From NCBI GenBank assembly GCA_013201395.1, contig JABMJD010000001.1, forward strand, positions 1-64,000: DNA of 64,000 nucleotides, read 5' to 3'. Origin of the DNA: Candidatus Syntrophopropionicum ammoniitolerans (GTDB lineage Bacteria > Bacillota > Desulfotomaculia > Desulfotomaculales > Pelotomaculaceae). The notes under the pieces were generated by a model. That model saw only the letters and a list, made by a program, of their open reading frames with translations. It searched no databases and was not told the origin of the DNA. Below are positions 15,971 through 24,127 of the stretch, piece by piece; the first letter of the stretch is position 1, and each line of letters starts with the position of its first letter. The translations under genes and the position numbers were made by a program.

Positions 15971-17760
15971 GTTACATTGCCACACCCGCTAACAAGGGGA
16001 CTGAAAGCTCCAGTCAATGGTATGGGGAACATCCTGGAACGTCTGTTACATTGCCACACCCGCTAACAAGGGGACTGAAAGGAAACTTGCTTGCTATTGC
16101 GGGGTACAACATCGTTGTAGTTACATTGCCACACCCGCTAACAAGGGGACTGAAAGTTCTCTCGATGGTCCGCAACTTTTCCTGGAATTCATCTGTTACA
16201 TTGCCACACCCGCTAACAAGGGGACTGAAAGCCGAGCACCAGTCGATTACCGGTGAGGAATATGTCGATGTTACATTGCCACACCCGCTAACAAGGGGAC
16301 TGAAAGCACCACTACCAACGCCTTTCATGTAATTTTCAATTTCGTTACATTGCCACACCCGCTAACAAGGGGACTGAAAGCTTTTATGGGCGGGGGCCGG
16401 ATTCGAACCGGCTTTGCCGTTACATTGCCACACCCGCTAACAAGGGGACTGAAAGGCTGTAAGAACCGTCTGACTATCAACAAGCTGACTACGTTACATT
16501 GCCACACCCGCTAACAAGGGGACTGAAAGTGATACTTTGTGGATGCAGGGGAAAGGAAGAACCCATGTTACATTGCCACACCCGCTAACAAGGGGACTGA
16601 AAGGATCAATATCTCTTGGTACCCGCCAGCTGTTTGCTGCGTTACATTGCCACACCCGCTAACAAGGGGACTGAAAGTTACATGACATTGTGAGACAAGT
16701 AGCCGAAAGCACCGAGTTACATTGCCACACCCGCTAACAAGGGGACTGAAAGACACACTGCAATACCGATCAGCGCGGGAAGATAAAGATGTTACATTGC
16801 CACACCCGCTAACAAGGGGACTGAAAGGATCAAGCAAATAGAGGAGTGCAGGAAGCCTTGAAAAGTTACATTGCCACACCCGCTAACAAGGGGACTGAAA
16901 GATATTGGGCACGGGCGGCAAACTGGATGATCTGGTAAGTTACATTGCCACACCCGCTAACAAGGGGACTGAAAGTTTGCGAATGCCGACTTTTGCTCTG
17001 CCCTTAGATCCTAGTTACATTGCCACACCCGCTAACAAGGGGACTGAAAGATTACACGAGTAAACCAATCAGTTATATTTCCTTGACGTTACATTGCCAC
17101 ACCCGCTAACAAGGGGACTGAAAGAACTATTTCCCGCATGTTAAATTCCTTCTGCTGTAAAGTTACATTGCCACACCCGCTAACAAGGGGACTGAAAGCT
17201 TAGAAGTTTCGGTTAAGGCAGTTATGCACATATCCGTTACATTGCCACACCCGCTAACAAGGGGACTGAAAGGCGGCGGGAGTGTGTTTGACGACGGGGA
17301 TATCCCGTTGTTACATTGCCACACCCGCTAACAAGGGGACTGAAAGCCTTGATTATTTAATTGAGAACCGTCTGTAGGAACTCTGTTACATTGCCACACC
17401 CGCTAACAAGGGGACTGAAAGATTTAGATATATTGCATATGTACATAATGCCTTGCATATGTACATAATGCCTTGCATATGTACATAATGCCTTCCGGTG
17501 TTACATTGCCACACCCGCTAACAAGGGGACTGAAAGGCTTGCTCAACCACAACTGGTTTTCTGACACTTTCAAAGTTACATTGCCACACCCGCTAACAAG
17601 GGGACTGAAAGTTATAATTCTTATCAAATTTAGTTCTCCTTTCTTTTCGTTACATTGCTATACCCGCTGACAAGGGGACCGAAAGTTTGGCACTTCTGCT
17701 ATCATATGGTTAGGATAAGAAGGTTGCAGTACCACTCCCGCTGATAAGGGGGACTGAAAG
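15971..17760 (+). CRISPR. CRISPR array 3 (24 repeats, 23 spacers)
   Basis: The 37-nt repeats begin GTTACATTGCCACACCCGCT and end AACAAGGGGACTGAAAG. They start at 15971 and recur about every 74-75 nt to 17575, followed by two decayed units at 17649 and 17723. The 17649 unit has GCTATACCCGCTGAC and GGACCGAAAG. The 17723 unit (38 nt, one extra G) has the array 1 sequence type GTTGCAGTACCACTCCCGCT. Spacers are 37-39 nt except 17422-17499, which is 78 nt. The spacer at 16381-16418 reads as the complement of a tRNA T-arm. Terminal decay is at the leader-distal end, as expected. Confidence 0.99.
17433..17492 (+). repeat. Three tandem 20-nt iteron-like units inside one spacer
   Basis: The unit TTGCATATGTACATAATGCC occurs three times in exact tandem within the 78-nt spacer of array 3. 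It has a palindromic centre ATGTACAT flanked by GCAT and ATGC. Removing two units (40 nt) gives a 38-nt spacer, the normal length for this array. Confidence 0.97.
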
Positions 17761-17883
17761 GAAAGGACTCCGCCCGGCTGGGGGGGGGACAGTCCCCCGA
17801 CAGGTAGCAACATTTGCCAGGCCATCTGCTATAGGTTAACGGGGTATGTATAATTTGTTTGTACAATATATTAGGGGCTTTAA

Positions 17884-18216
<333 letters not shown>

Positions 18217-18612
18217 AGATGTGCCCCCTTTCCCTGACCAGTCATCTATTCAGCTATAACTGGCTGGAACAAGGGACCGGATCCCTAGTTTCATATCATG
18301 CGGGTAATGTACGAAAGGCAGAAGCAGAAATGCCAAGATGTGTTATAACCTGGCACCACCTGCCTTTCTTCTTTGTTTACCAAATAAAAAGCAATATAAT
18401 TGTCGATAATTTATTCATGGGACTATATACATAGCCAGACCACCGAAGCCGGGTTCATAACCCGGCTTTAGCTTTGATCCTATATTTTTGCCGGCAGAAA
18501 TTGCGCCTGCGATATTTTTACTGTATGAACACCCCGCACTTTCCTTGTCTAATAAAGGAATACTCCGGCTGCCATTGAATTATACTATTTGGAATACAGA
18601 AGGCAGGTGGTT
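18217..18612. other. Intergenic region at the island/core boundary
   Basis: No credible gene is present; the 71-aa ORF 18219-18434 has no recognisable features. A hairpin at 18446-18468 is the only structure seen. This stretch separates the CRISPR island from housekeeping genes. Confidence 0.6.
18446..18475 (+). terminator. Probable terminator hairpin
   Basis: The stem AAGCCGGG/CCCGGCTT (8 bp, 7-nt loop) is followed by the broken T-tract TAGCTTT. It may end transcription leaving the CRISPR/GIY-YIG region. Confidence 0.55.
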
Positions 18613-19965
18613 TTGCTGAAAACGGAAGAAACATTTCTAAATATAGCGGAAAATGCTGTGAATAAGGCTAAAAAAATGGGCGCTGAGCAAGCAGAGGCGT
18701 ACATAAGCAATACCAAGGAACTGAGCCTGGATGTGCGGGAGGCACGTGTGGAAACAATGAAGCTGGCTGAGGAAAGAGGCCTGGGCCTGCGGGTGATCTG
18801 CCAGGGCCGGAGAGGTTTTTCCTTCAGTACCGATCTCAGTTCCCAAGGTATAGATGATATTGCCGGACAGGCTCTGGCTAATTGTGAACAAACCACTGAG
18901 AATTCCCATAGCACTCTTCCATCTCCCGGCTGGACCTATCCCACACTGGATATTTATGATCCGGCCATTGGGGAAGCCACCGTGGAACAGAAAATTGCAA
19001 TGGCCAAACATATGGAGGAATCCGCCTGGGCCTTTGATCCCAGGGTGAAAATAGTGGAAAGCTCGGCCTATCAGGATGGGGAGGCCCTGGTCACAGTGGT
19101 CAACAGCCTGGGTCTCAGCGCTGTGTTCAAGGGTTCTTTTTGCGGCATCTACCTGGCCCTGGCGGCAGGGGAAGGGGACGAAAGCCAGACTGGTTTTGCT
19201 ATGGACTTCGGCCTCAAATATAACAGCCTCAAGCCTGAAGAAACGGGTCGAAAGGCGGCCCATAGGGCTGTGCGTATGCTGGGGGCCCGCCCGGTTAGCA
19301 CCCGCAAGGCTTCCATTATATTGGAACCCTCTGTGGCCACGGGCTTTTTGGGGATAATCAGTTCTGCTCTCACTGCCGAGGCCGTCCAGAAAGGCCGCTC
19401 ACTGTTTGCCGGCAAACTGGGGAACAGGGTGGCTGCCGATGTGGTCACACTGATCGATGACGGTACACTGGAGGGCGGAATTGGATCGGCTCCCTTTGAC
19501 GGTGAGGGCGTTCCCACCGGGCGGACGGTGCTCATTGACCGGGGGGTACTGCAGCAATATCTATACAATACCTACACCGCTGCCAAAGACGGTGTCCATT
19601 CCACTGGTAACGGAGTGCGCGGCTCCTTTAAGGGGACCCCCGAGGTGGGGGTGACAAACCTTTTTATTGAAGCGGGCCAAACACCAGTGGCCGAACTGTT
19701 CCAGGACGTGGCCAGTGGCCTCTATGTGACTGAGGTGATGGGCATGCACACGGCCAATCCGATTTCCGGGGATTTTTCTGTGGGCGTGGCCGGTCTTTTA
19801 ATCGAAAACGGGGAAATAACTGCACCGGTGCGGGGGATGGCCATCGGTGGCAACATTATCGAATTATTTAACAACATCGATGCTGTGGGTGATGATTTGC
19901 AGTTCTTTGGCAGCAGAGGCGCCCCCACAATCAGGATAGCCGAGATGATGATTAGCGGCCAATAG
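18613..19965 (+). CDS. TldD/PmbA family metalloprotease-like protein
   Basis: The protein (about 450 aa) belongs to the TldD/PmbA family, which takes part in peptide maturation and proteolysis, usually as a TldD-TldE pair. The family pattern is clear in the N-terminal SLDVREARVETMKLAEERGL and in the C-terminal half GVPTGRTVLIDRGVLQQYLY, then VTEVMGMHTANPISGDFSVG. No HExxxH zinc motif is visible, so it is closer to the PmbA/TldE partner than to TldD. The start is uncertain: TTG 18613 lies next to AGGTGG, whereas the ORF extends to 18589 without a ribosome binding site. No tldD partner lies in this window. Confidence 0.88.
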   Translation: MLKTEETFLNIAENAVNKAKKMGAEQAEAYISNTKELSLDVREARVETMKLAEERGLGLRVICQGRRGFSFSTDLSSQGIDDIAGQALANCEQTTENSHSTLPSPGWTYPTLDIYDPAIGEATVEQKIAMAKHMEESAWAFDPRVKIVESSAYQDGEALVTVVNSLGLSAVFKGSFCGIYLALAAGEGDESQTGFAMDFGLKYNSLKPEETGRKAAHRAVRMLGARPVSTRKASIILEPSVATGFLGIISSALTAEAVQKGRSLFAGKLGNRVAADVVTLIDDGTLEGGIGSAPFDGEGVPTGRTVLIDRGVLQQYLYNTYTAAKDGVHSTGNGVRGSFKGTPEVGVTNLFIEAGQTPVAELFQDVASGLYVTEVMGMHTANPISGDFSVGVAGLLIENGEITAPVRGMAIGGNIIELFNNIDAVGDDLQFFGSRGAPTIRIAEMMISGQ

Positions 19966-20082
19966 GCGCATTATTGGACATAATTATTGTCACCGGTCAG
20001 AAAATCATGGTAAAATATTGGCAGTCTATGCTGGGGCTGGATACCGGCGCCATTGTGCGGTGTCCCCATTGGGGGGTGTACA

Positions 20083-20520
20083 TTGAAAATTCTTGTTCTA
20101 CATGGCCCCAATTTAAATCTTTTGGGCCGGCGGGAGCCATCCGTTTACGGCAGCGCTACCCTCGATCAAATTAACGCGGCCCTGTCCCGTCTGGCTGCCG
20201 AACTGGGTGTGGAAATAACATGCCGGCAGTCAAACCATGAGGGGGAGCTCATTGATCTGCTCCATCAGGCCTTGGATAATGATGTAGATGCCCTGGTGAT
20301 CAACCCGGGGGCCTACACCCATACCAGCCTGGCCCTGCGTGATGCCATTTCGGCGGTGGCCATTCCAACTATAGAAGTCCATCTGACCAATATATATGCA
20401 CGGGAAAATTTCCGGAGCAAATCAGTAATTGCGCCGGTTGTATCAGGACAAATCAGCGGACTCGGTGTGACCGGCTACCTGCTGGCATTGCGGGGGTTGG
20501 TTTCACTGGCCGCATCATAG
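20083..20520 (+). CDS. aroQ: 3-dehydroquinate dehydratase, type II
   Basis: AroQ converts 3-dehydroquinate to 3-dehydroshikimate in the shikimate pathway. The 145-aa protein starts at TTG 20083 (GGGGGGTG upstream), giving [20 protein letters not shown] with the catalytic Tyr shortly after in VYG. Other conserved blocks are [30 protein letters not shown] and [16 protein letters not shown]. Length is normal for type II enzymes. A peptidase gene follows 11 nt downstream, a common aroQ-pepP-efp order in Firmicutes. Confidence 0.97.
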   Translation: MKILVLHGPNLNLLGRREPSVYGSATLDQINAALSRLAAELGVEITCRQSNHEGELIDLLHQALDNDVDALVINPGAYTHTSLALRDAISAVAIPTIEVHLTNIYARENFRSKSVIAPVVSGQISGLGVTGYLLALRGLVSLAAS

Positions 20521-20531
20521 GAGGGCGTTTT

Positions 20532-21605
20532 TTGCAGGGAAGGATTAGCAAGTTGCGCCAGATTTTTGACACTGATGAAATAGATGCTTTCTATATTATG
20601 AACCCGGAAAATCGTTACTACCTGAGCGGTTTTACCGGTTCCACGGGAGCCCTGCTGCTGACGCGGGAACAGTCATATCTGCTGACTGATTTTCGCTACC
20701 TGTCTCAGGCTGCTGGGGAAAGCCCATCATACCAGATTGTGGAGGTTGCGGCCGAAACCTATGGGGCGGTGCTGCTGCGGATTCTGCAGGAAAAGAAAAT
20801 TTCCCGCTTAGGTGTGGAAGGTGATCACCTCACCTATAACCAGTATGTGGAGCTTTCCCGGGTGTGTACAGGGATCAAATTAAAACCTCTCATCGACCGG
20901 GTGGAAGGGATTAGGATCCTCAAGGACAGATCCGAAATAGAACTGATTGAAAAGGCAGTGAGCATAGCCGATCAGGCTTTTGCCCAAATTCTGCCCCTTA
21001 TTAAACAGGGGGTTACCGAGCAGGAGCTGGCTTTGGAACTGGAATACAACATGCGCCGCCTGGGGGCCAGCGGACCGGCATTCAAATTTATTGTGGCCTC
21101 CGGAGTCCGTTCCGCCCTGCCTCATGGGGTGGCTTCCAGTAAAACGATTGCTGGGGGAGAGCTGGTAACATTTGATTTTGGTGCCGTATACCAGGGCTAC
21201 CACTCGGATATAACCAGGACGGTGGTCGTGGACAGCTTCAACCAGCGGCAGCAGGAGATTTATCAAATTGTTTTGGCCGCCCAGATGAACGGTGTGGCTG
21301 CCGTCAAAGCCGGTGCGACCGCTGCGGAGGTTGATTATGCCGCACGCAGTGTTATCGAGGAAAAAGGCTATGGCAAATACTTCGGTCATAGTACCGGGCA
21401 CGGCCTGGGCCTGAACATTCATGAAAATCCAAGATTGTCGATCAAGGACAAAACAATCCTGGCCCCCGGCATGGTTGTTACCATTGAGCCGGGTATTTAC
21501 ATAGAGGATTGGGGCGGTGTCAGGATCGAGGATACCGTGCTGGTGGAGAAAAGCGGCTGCCGGGTTTTAACGGGGACGCCGAAAAAAGAATTGCTGGTCC
21601 TTTAG
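20532..21605 (+). CDS. Xaa-Pro aminopeptidase / M24 family peptidase
   Basis: This 357-aa M24 metallopeptidase removes N-terminal residues from peptides with proline in position two. The N-terminal creatinase-like domain (1-125) precedes a pita-bread catalytic domain. All metal ligands are seen: Asp in FDFGAVYQGYHSDITR (both Asp), His in GHSTGHGLGLNIHENP, Glu in IEPGIYIEDWGG and Glu in RIEDTVLV. The start is TTG 20532 with AGGAGGGCG upstream. It lies between aroQ and efp, its usual place in this group. Confidence 0.95.
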   Translation: MQGRISKLRQIFDTDEIDAFYIMNPENRYYLSGFTGSTGALLLTREQSYLLTDFRYLSQAAGESPSYQIVEVAAETYGAVLLRILQEKKISRLGVEGDHLTYNQYVELSRVCTGIKLKPLIDRVEGIRILKDRSEIELIEKAVSIADQAFAQILPLIKQGVTEQELALELEYNMRRLGASGPAFKFIVASGVRSALPHGVASSKTIAGGELVTFDFGAVYQGYHSDITRTVVVDSFNQRQQEIYQIVLAAQMNGVAAVKAGATAAEVDYAARSVIEEKGYGKYFGHSTGHGLGLNIHENPRLSIKDKTILAPGMVVTIEPGIYIEDWGGVRIEDTVLVEKSGCRVLTGTPKKELLVL

Positions 21606-21662
21606 GCGGCCTAATAAACAGTATATGGGTAAGTAAAATTTTATATACAGGAGTTGGGGGCA

Positions 21663-22220
21663 TTGATTTCAACAAACGAATTTAGAACCGGTCAGACCAT
21701 CGAACTAGAGGGTGATGTTTTCCAGATTATTGATTTTCAGCATGTAAAGCCGGGTAAGGGAGCCGCTTTTGTCCGTTCCAAGCTGCGTAATATCCGGACG
21801 GGGGCGGTAATTGAAAAGACCTTTAATGCCGGGGAGAAAATGCCCCGGGCCAGGATCGAACGCCACGAGGTGCAATATCTTTATAGTGATGGAAAAGAAT
21901 ATAACTTCATGGATATGGAAACCTACGATCAAATAGCTATGAGCGCTGAACAGTTAGGCGACGCCACCAAATATTTGAAGGAAAACATGAGTATTCATGT
22001 GTTGACCTTTCAGGATAAATCCATCGGTGTGGACCTGCCCAACTCTGTGGAGCTGGAGGTTGTGGAAACCACGCCGGGAATTAAGGGCGACACCGCTTCC
22101 GGAGGTTCCAAGCCCGCCACCCTGGAAACCGGGGCTGTTGTTCAGGTGCCGCTCTTTATCAATGAAGGGGACAAACTGCTCATTGACACCAGGTCAGGCA
22201 GCTACATTAAACGGGCTTAA
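21663..22220 (+). CDS. efp: Elongation factor P
   Basis: EF-P relieves ribosome stalling at polyproline runs. From TTG 21663 the protein has the standard 185 aa and three beta-barrel domains. The tip loop of domain I reads [16 protein letters not shown], with the Lys normally modified in bacteria. The C-terminal [17 protein letters not shown] is the family signature. The track start at 21654 adds three residues without better support. It follows the peptidase gene by 57 nt. Confidence 0.97.
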   Translation: MISTNEFRTGQTIELEGDVFQIIDFQHVKPGKGAAFVRSKLRNIRTGAVIEKTFNAGEKMPRARIERHEVQYLYSDGKEYNFMDMETYDQIAMSAEQLGDATKYLKENMSIHVLTFQDKSIGVDLPNSVELEVVETTPGIKGDTASGGSKPATLETGAVVQVPLFINEGDKLLIDTRSGSYIKRA

Positions 22221-22340
22221 AAGAAGGGCCTTTAGATACCTGAAAAACATGATCTGAAAATTGTTTAAAAACCTCCTTTTTGTGACATGCTATAAAAGCC
22301 AAAACTAGCCACATTATTTAGCAGGGGAGGTTGGAAACTG

Positions 22341-22790
22341 ATGAACGAACTAAAGACCAAGGTAGCTTATTTACATGGTTTGTCCAACGGTTTGGATATA
22401 GGTGCGGAAAGTAAGGAAGGAAAACTGCTCCAGGGGATTATTGAGGTGCTGGATGAGTTTGCTGACTCAGTAGGCAGCCTGGAGGAAACCCAGGAAGAGA
22501 TGGAAGACTACCTGGACAGCATTGACGAGGATCTTTTTCATCTGGAAGATGAGATTTATGAAGATGAGGATGGATACGACAAATATGTGGAGGTAGACTG
22601 CCCCGGGTGTGAGGAAACAGTTTGTTTCGACGCTAGTATTCTTGATGATGAAGACATCGTTGAGGTTACCTGCCCTAATTGTAACCAGGTTGTCTTTGTC
22701 AATGATGAAACCCACCAGTCTGCAGATGAACCGGAAATACTGGAGGGGAAAGCCTCACCAGACGCCGGGCAGAAAGATGAAGTCATCTAA
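22341..22790 (+). CDS. CD1247-type protein with zinc ribbon
   Basis: This 149-aa acidic protein starts MNELKTKVAYLHGLSNGLDI, the pattern of the CD1247 N-terminal domain family of clostridia. A Glu/Asp-rich helical segment follows (about 35-80), then a zinc ribbon formed by CPGCEETVCF and CPNCNQVVFV, and a disordered acidic tail. No biochemical function is established. It has its own strong ribosome binding site (GGGGAGG) 120 nt after efp. The position downstream of efp is common in related genomes. Confidence 0.85.
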   Translation: MNELKTKVAYLHGLSNGLDIGAESKEGKLLQGIIEVLDEFADSVGSLEETQEEMEDYLDSIDEDLFHLEDEIYEDEDGYDKYVEVDCPGCEETVCFDASILDDEDIVEVTCPNCNQVVFVNDETHQSADEPEILEGKASPDAGQKDEVI

Positions 22791-22874
22791 ACAGGTTTTG
22801 GTAATGAAGAAAATGGGCGGTATGTTTTCCCTGCCGCTCTTTTTTGTGTTGTTGCAGGGGGTTAGGAGCCAGAT

Positions 22875-23603
22875 ATGATGCAGGATAGATATGCCGGTGA
22901 TGCAGGTGACTTTGGCAAGCTGGGTATGCTGCGGCAAATAGCCGAGACCGGCCTGAAAATAGGCGTCAACTGGTACCGCACATACAAGCCGGAGGAACAC
23001 GATCGGGGTGACGGTAAGCACATCAGCTACTTGAATAACAAGGCGTTTCGGGGCTGCGATGATCAACTGTTGGCAGCCCTTGGTGCAATTGTTGCCGGCG
23101 GTAGAAGTGTGGCAGCATTGGAACAAGCCAAGCTGATTCCTGGGGCTTGCTTTTATGGAGAAATTTTAAAGCCCGGCAACGACCGGGATTTTTCACGTCG
23201 TGTCTGGCATCAAAGAGCACTGGCCGCACTTGCCGGGGCGGAAATAGTGTTTTGCGACCCGGACAATGGGCTGCTGGTCAAAAGCGTTTCGCTGGGATCG
23301 GCGAAGAGCGATAAATATGTGACGGCAGATGAGCTTATTTCCTATTATCAAAGGGGCCAGAGCGTGATATTTTACAACCACCGCCCTCGCCAAAAAGAAT
23401 CCTTATACCTGGCGAGATTCACCCCGCTTCGCCGCAGGGCGGAATTGTCCGGTGCCCAGTGGATGGGGCTGAAATTTGCGCGGGGATCGGTGCGGGGTTA
23501 CCTGTTCATCCTCCAGGCAAATCATGTGGGGCCGGTGCAGGCGGCCATAGAAAAAATGATGCAAAGCAACTGGCAAAGACATTTTTCCCTGCTGGATATA
23601 TAG
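22875..23603 (+). CDS. Conserved hypothetical protein with a DPDNG motif
   Basis: I do not recognise an experimentally named family. The 242-aa protein begins RYAGDAGDFGKLGMLRQIAE and has GVNWYRTY, DGKHISYLNN and EIVFCDPDNGLLVKS. The DPDNG block after a hydrophobic strand resembles motif IV (DPP[YF]-like) of amino-methyltransferases such as RlmJ, but a glycine-rich SAM motif is not obvious. It could be a degenerate or divergent methyltransferase, or a nuclease. It stands alone between the CD1247-like gene and the I-E mini array. Its start follows GGGGGTTAGGAG. Confidence 0.6.
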   Translation: MMQDRYAGDAGDFGKLGMLRQIAETGLKIGVNWYRTYKPEEHDRGDGKHISYLNNKAFRGCDDQLLAALGAIVAGGRSVAALEQAKLIPGACFYGEILKPGNDRDFSRRVWHQRALAALAGAEIVFCDPDNGLLVKSVSLGSAKSDKYVTADELISYYQRGQSVIFYNHRPRQKESLYLARFTPLRRRAELSGAQWMGLKFARGSVRGYLFILQANHVGPVQAAIEKMMQSNWQRHFSLLDI

Positions 23604-23623
23604 TGTTTCAAAGGATAAGAGAC

Positions 23624-23652
23624 CTGACCTACTCGTTAATAAATGGTATAAT
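23624..23652 (+). promoter_or_regulatory. Putative promoter in the leader of the mini CRISPR
   Basis: CTGACC and a perfect TATAAT at 23647 are separated by 17 nt, about 95 nt before the first I-E-like repeat. It is a plausible leader promoter. Confidence 0.45.
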
Positions 23653-23747
23653 TAGATATACCTGTTTTCCCGCCGCAGGTGAATGAAACCGATTAAATTA
23701 TGAGGTTCTGCTTTTTAGAAATGGCGTGGTTAAAGGGTTTGTTTAGT

Positions 23748-23837
23748 GTGTTCCCCGCATGCGCGGGGGTGATCCCCAGTTGTGGCTGAGCAAGTCGGCA
23801 GGAGAAGCGTGTTCCCCGCATGCGCGGGGGTGATCCC
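23748..23837 (+). CRISPR. Type I-E-like mini CRISPR (2 repeats, 1 spacer)
   Basis: Two identical 29-nt repeats begin GTGTTCCCCGCATGCGCGGG and end GGGGTGATCCC, at 23748-23776 and 23809-23837. They are separated by exactly 32 nt, the canonical type I-E spacer length. Each repeat carries the palindrome CCCCGC-ATGC-GCGGGG. No type I-E cas gene occurs in the window, so any function needs Cas proteins from elsewhere in the genome. Confidence 0.88.
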
Positions 23838-23951
23838 TGATGGGGGATGGTCTGCTGACCTGCTATGACAACACACTGGAATGGCAGGAAAAGGTGCCTG
23901 GGCTACTAAAAATGGGGTGTGTTTATTGAGAGCCAGGTGTTGTTCCCAGGG

Positions 23952-23979
23952 ACGCCGCAAAGGATAGCGGCGTTTTTTT
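23952..23979 (+). terminator. Rho-independent terminator after the mini CRISPR
   Basis: The stem ACGCCGC/GCGGCGT (7 bp, 8-nt loop) runs into TTTTTTT. It would end the mini-array transcript. Confidence 0.85.
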
Positions 23980-24010
23980 ATGTTTAGTGGGTGGATCTGT
24001 CCAGCACCCA

Positions 24011-24028
24011 AATATTACCTGTAATATT
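24011..24028. promoter_or_regulatory. Perfect inverted repeat upstream of the defence operon
   Basis: AATATTAC-CT-GTAATATT is an 8-bp perfect inverted repeat with a 2-nt centre, 100 nt upstream of the helicase start. It could be an operator; no regulator can be assigned. Confidence 0.4.
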
Positions 24029-24127
24029 GAACAGCTGAAGGATTTTCCCGCAATTTATCGAAATGTTTGGATCATGTGGTAATAATCAACCAATTAGATA
24101 GAGTTATGTTTTTAGGGAGGTGGGCCT

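Larger units (their letters stand above)
23838..24127. other. Intergenic region before the helicase operon
   Basis: No gene is seen. It holds a terminator and an inverted repeat, listed separately. The operon start follows GGGAGGTGGG. Confidence 0.6.

Noticed and set aside
16381-16418. A real tRNA gene on the minus strand
   Set aside because: Only the T-arm and part of an acceptor-like strand are present, bounded exactly by two CRISPR repeats, so it is a spacer.
15949-17670. ORFs across array 3 (VTLPHPLTRGLK and FSPLVSGCGNVT peptides)
   Set aside because: They are CRISPR repeat translations, not proteins.
17776-17803. Poly-G/poly-C hairpin after array 3 as a terminator
   Set aside because: GGGGGAC/GTCCCCC can pair, but no T-tract follows, so the function is unclear.
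18219-18434. 71-aa ORF after the GIY-YIG gene
   Set aside because: It has no ribosome binding site of note and no recognisable sequence pattern.
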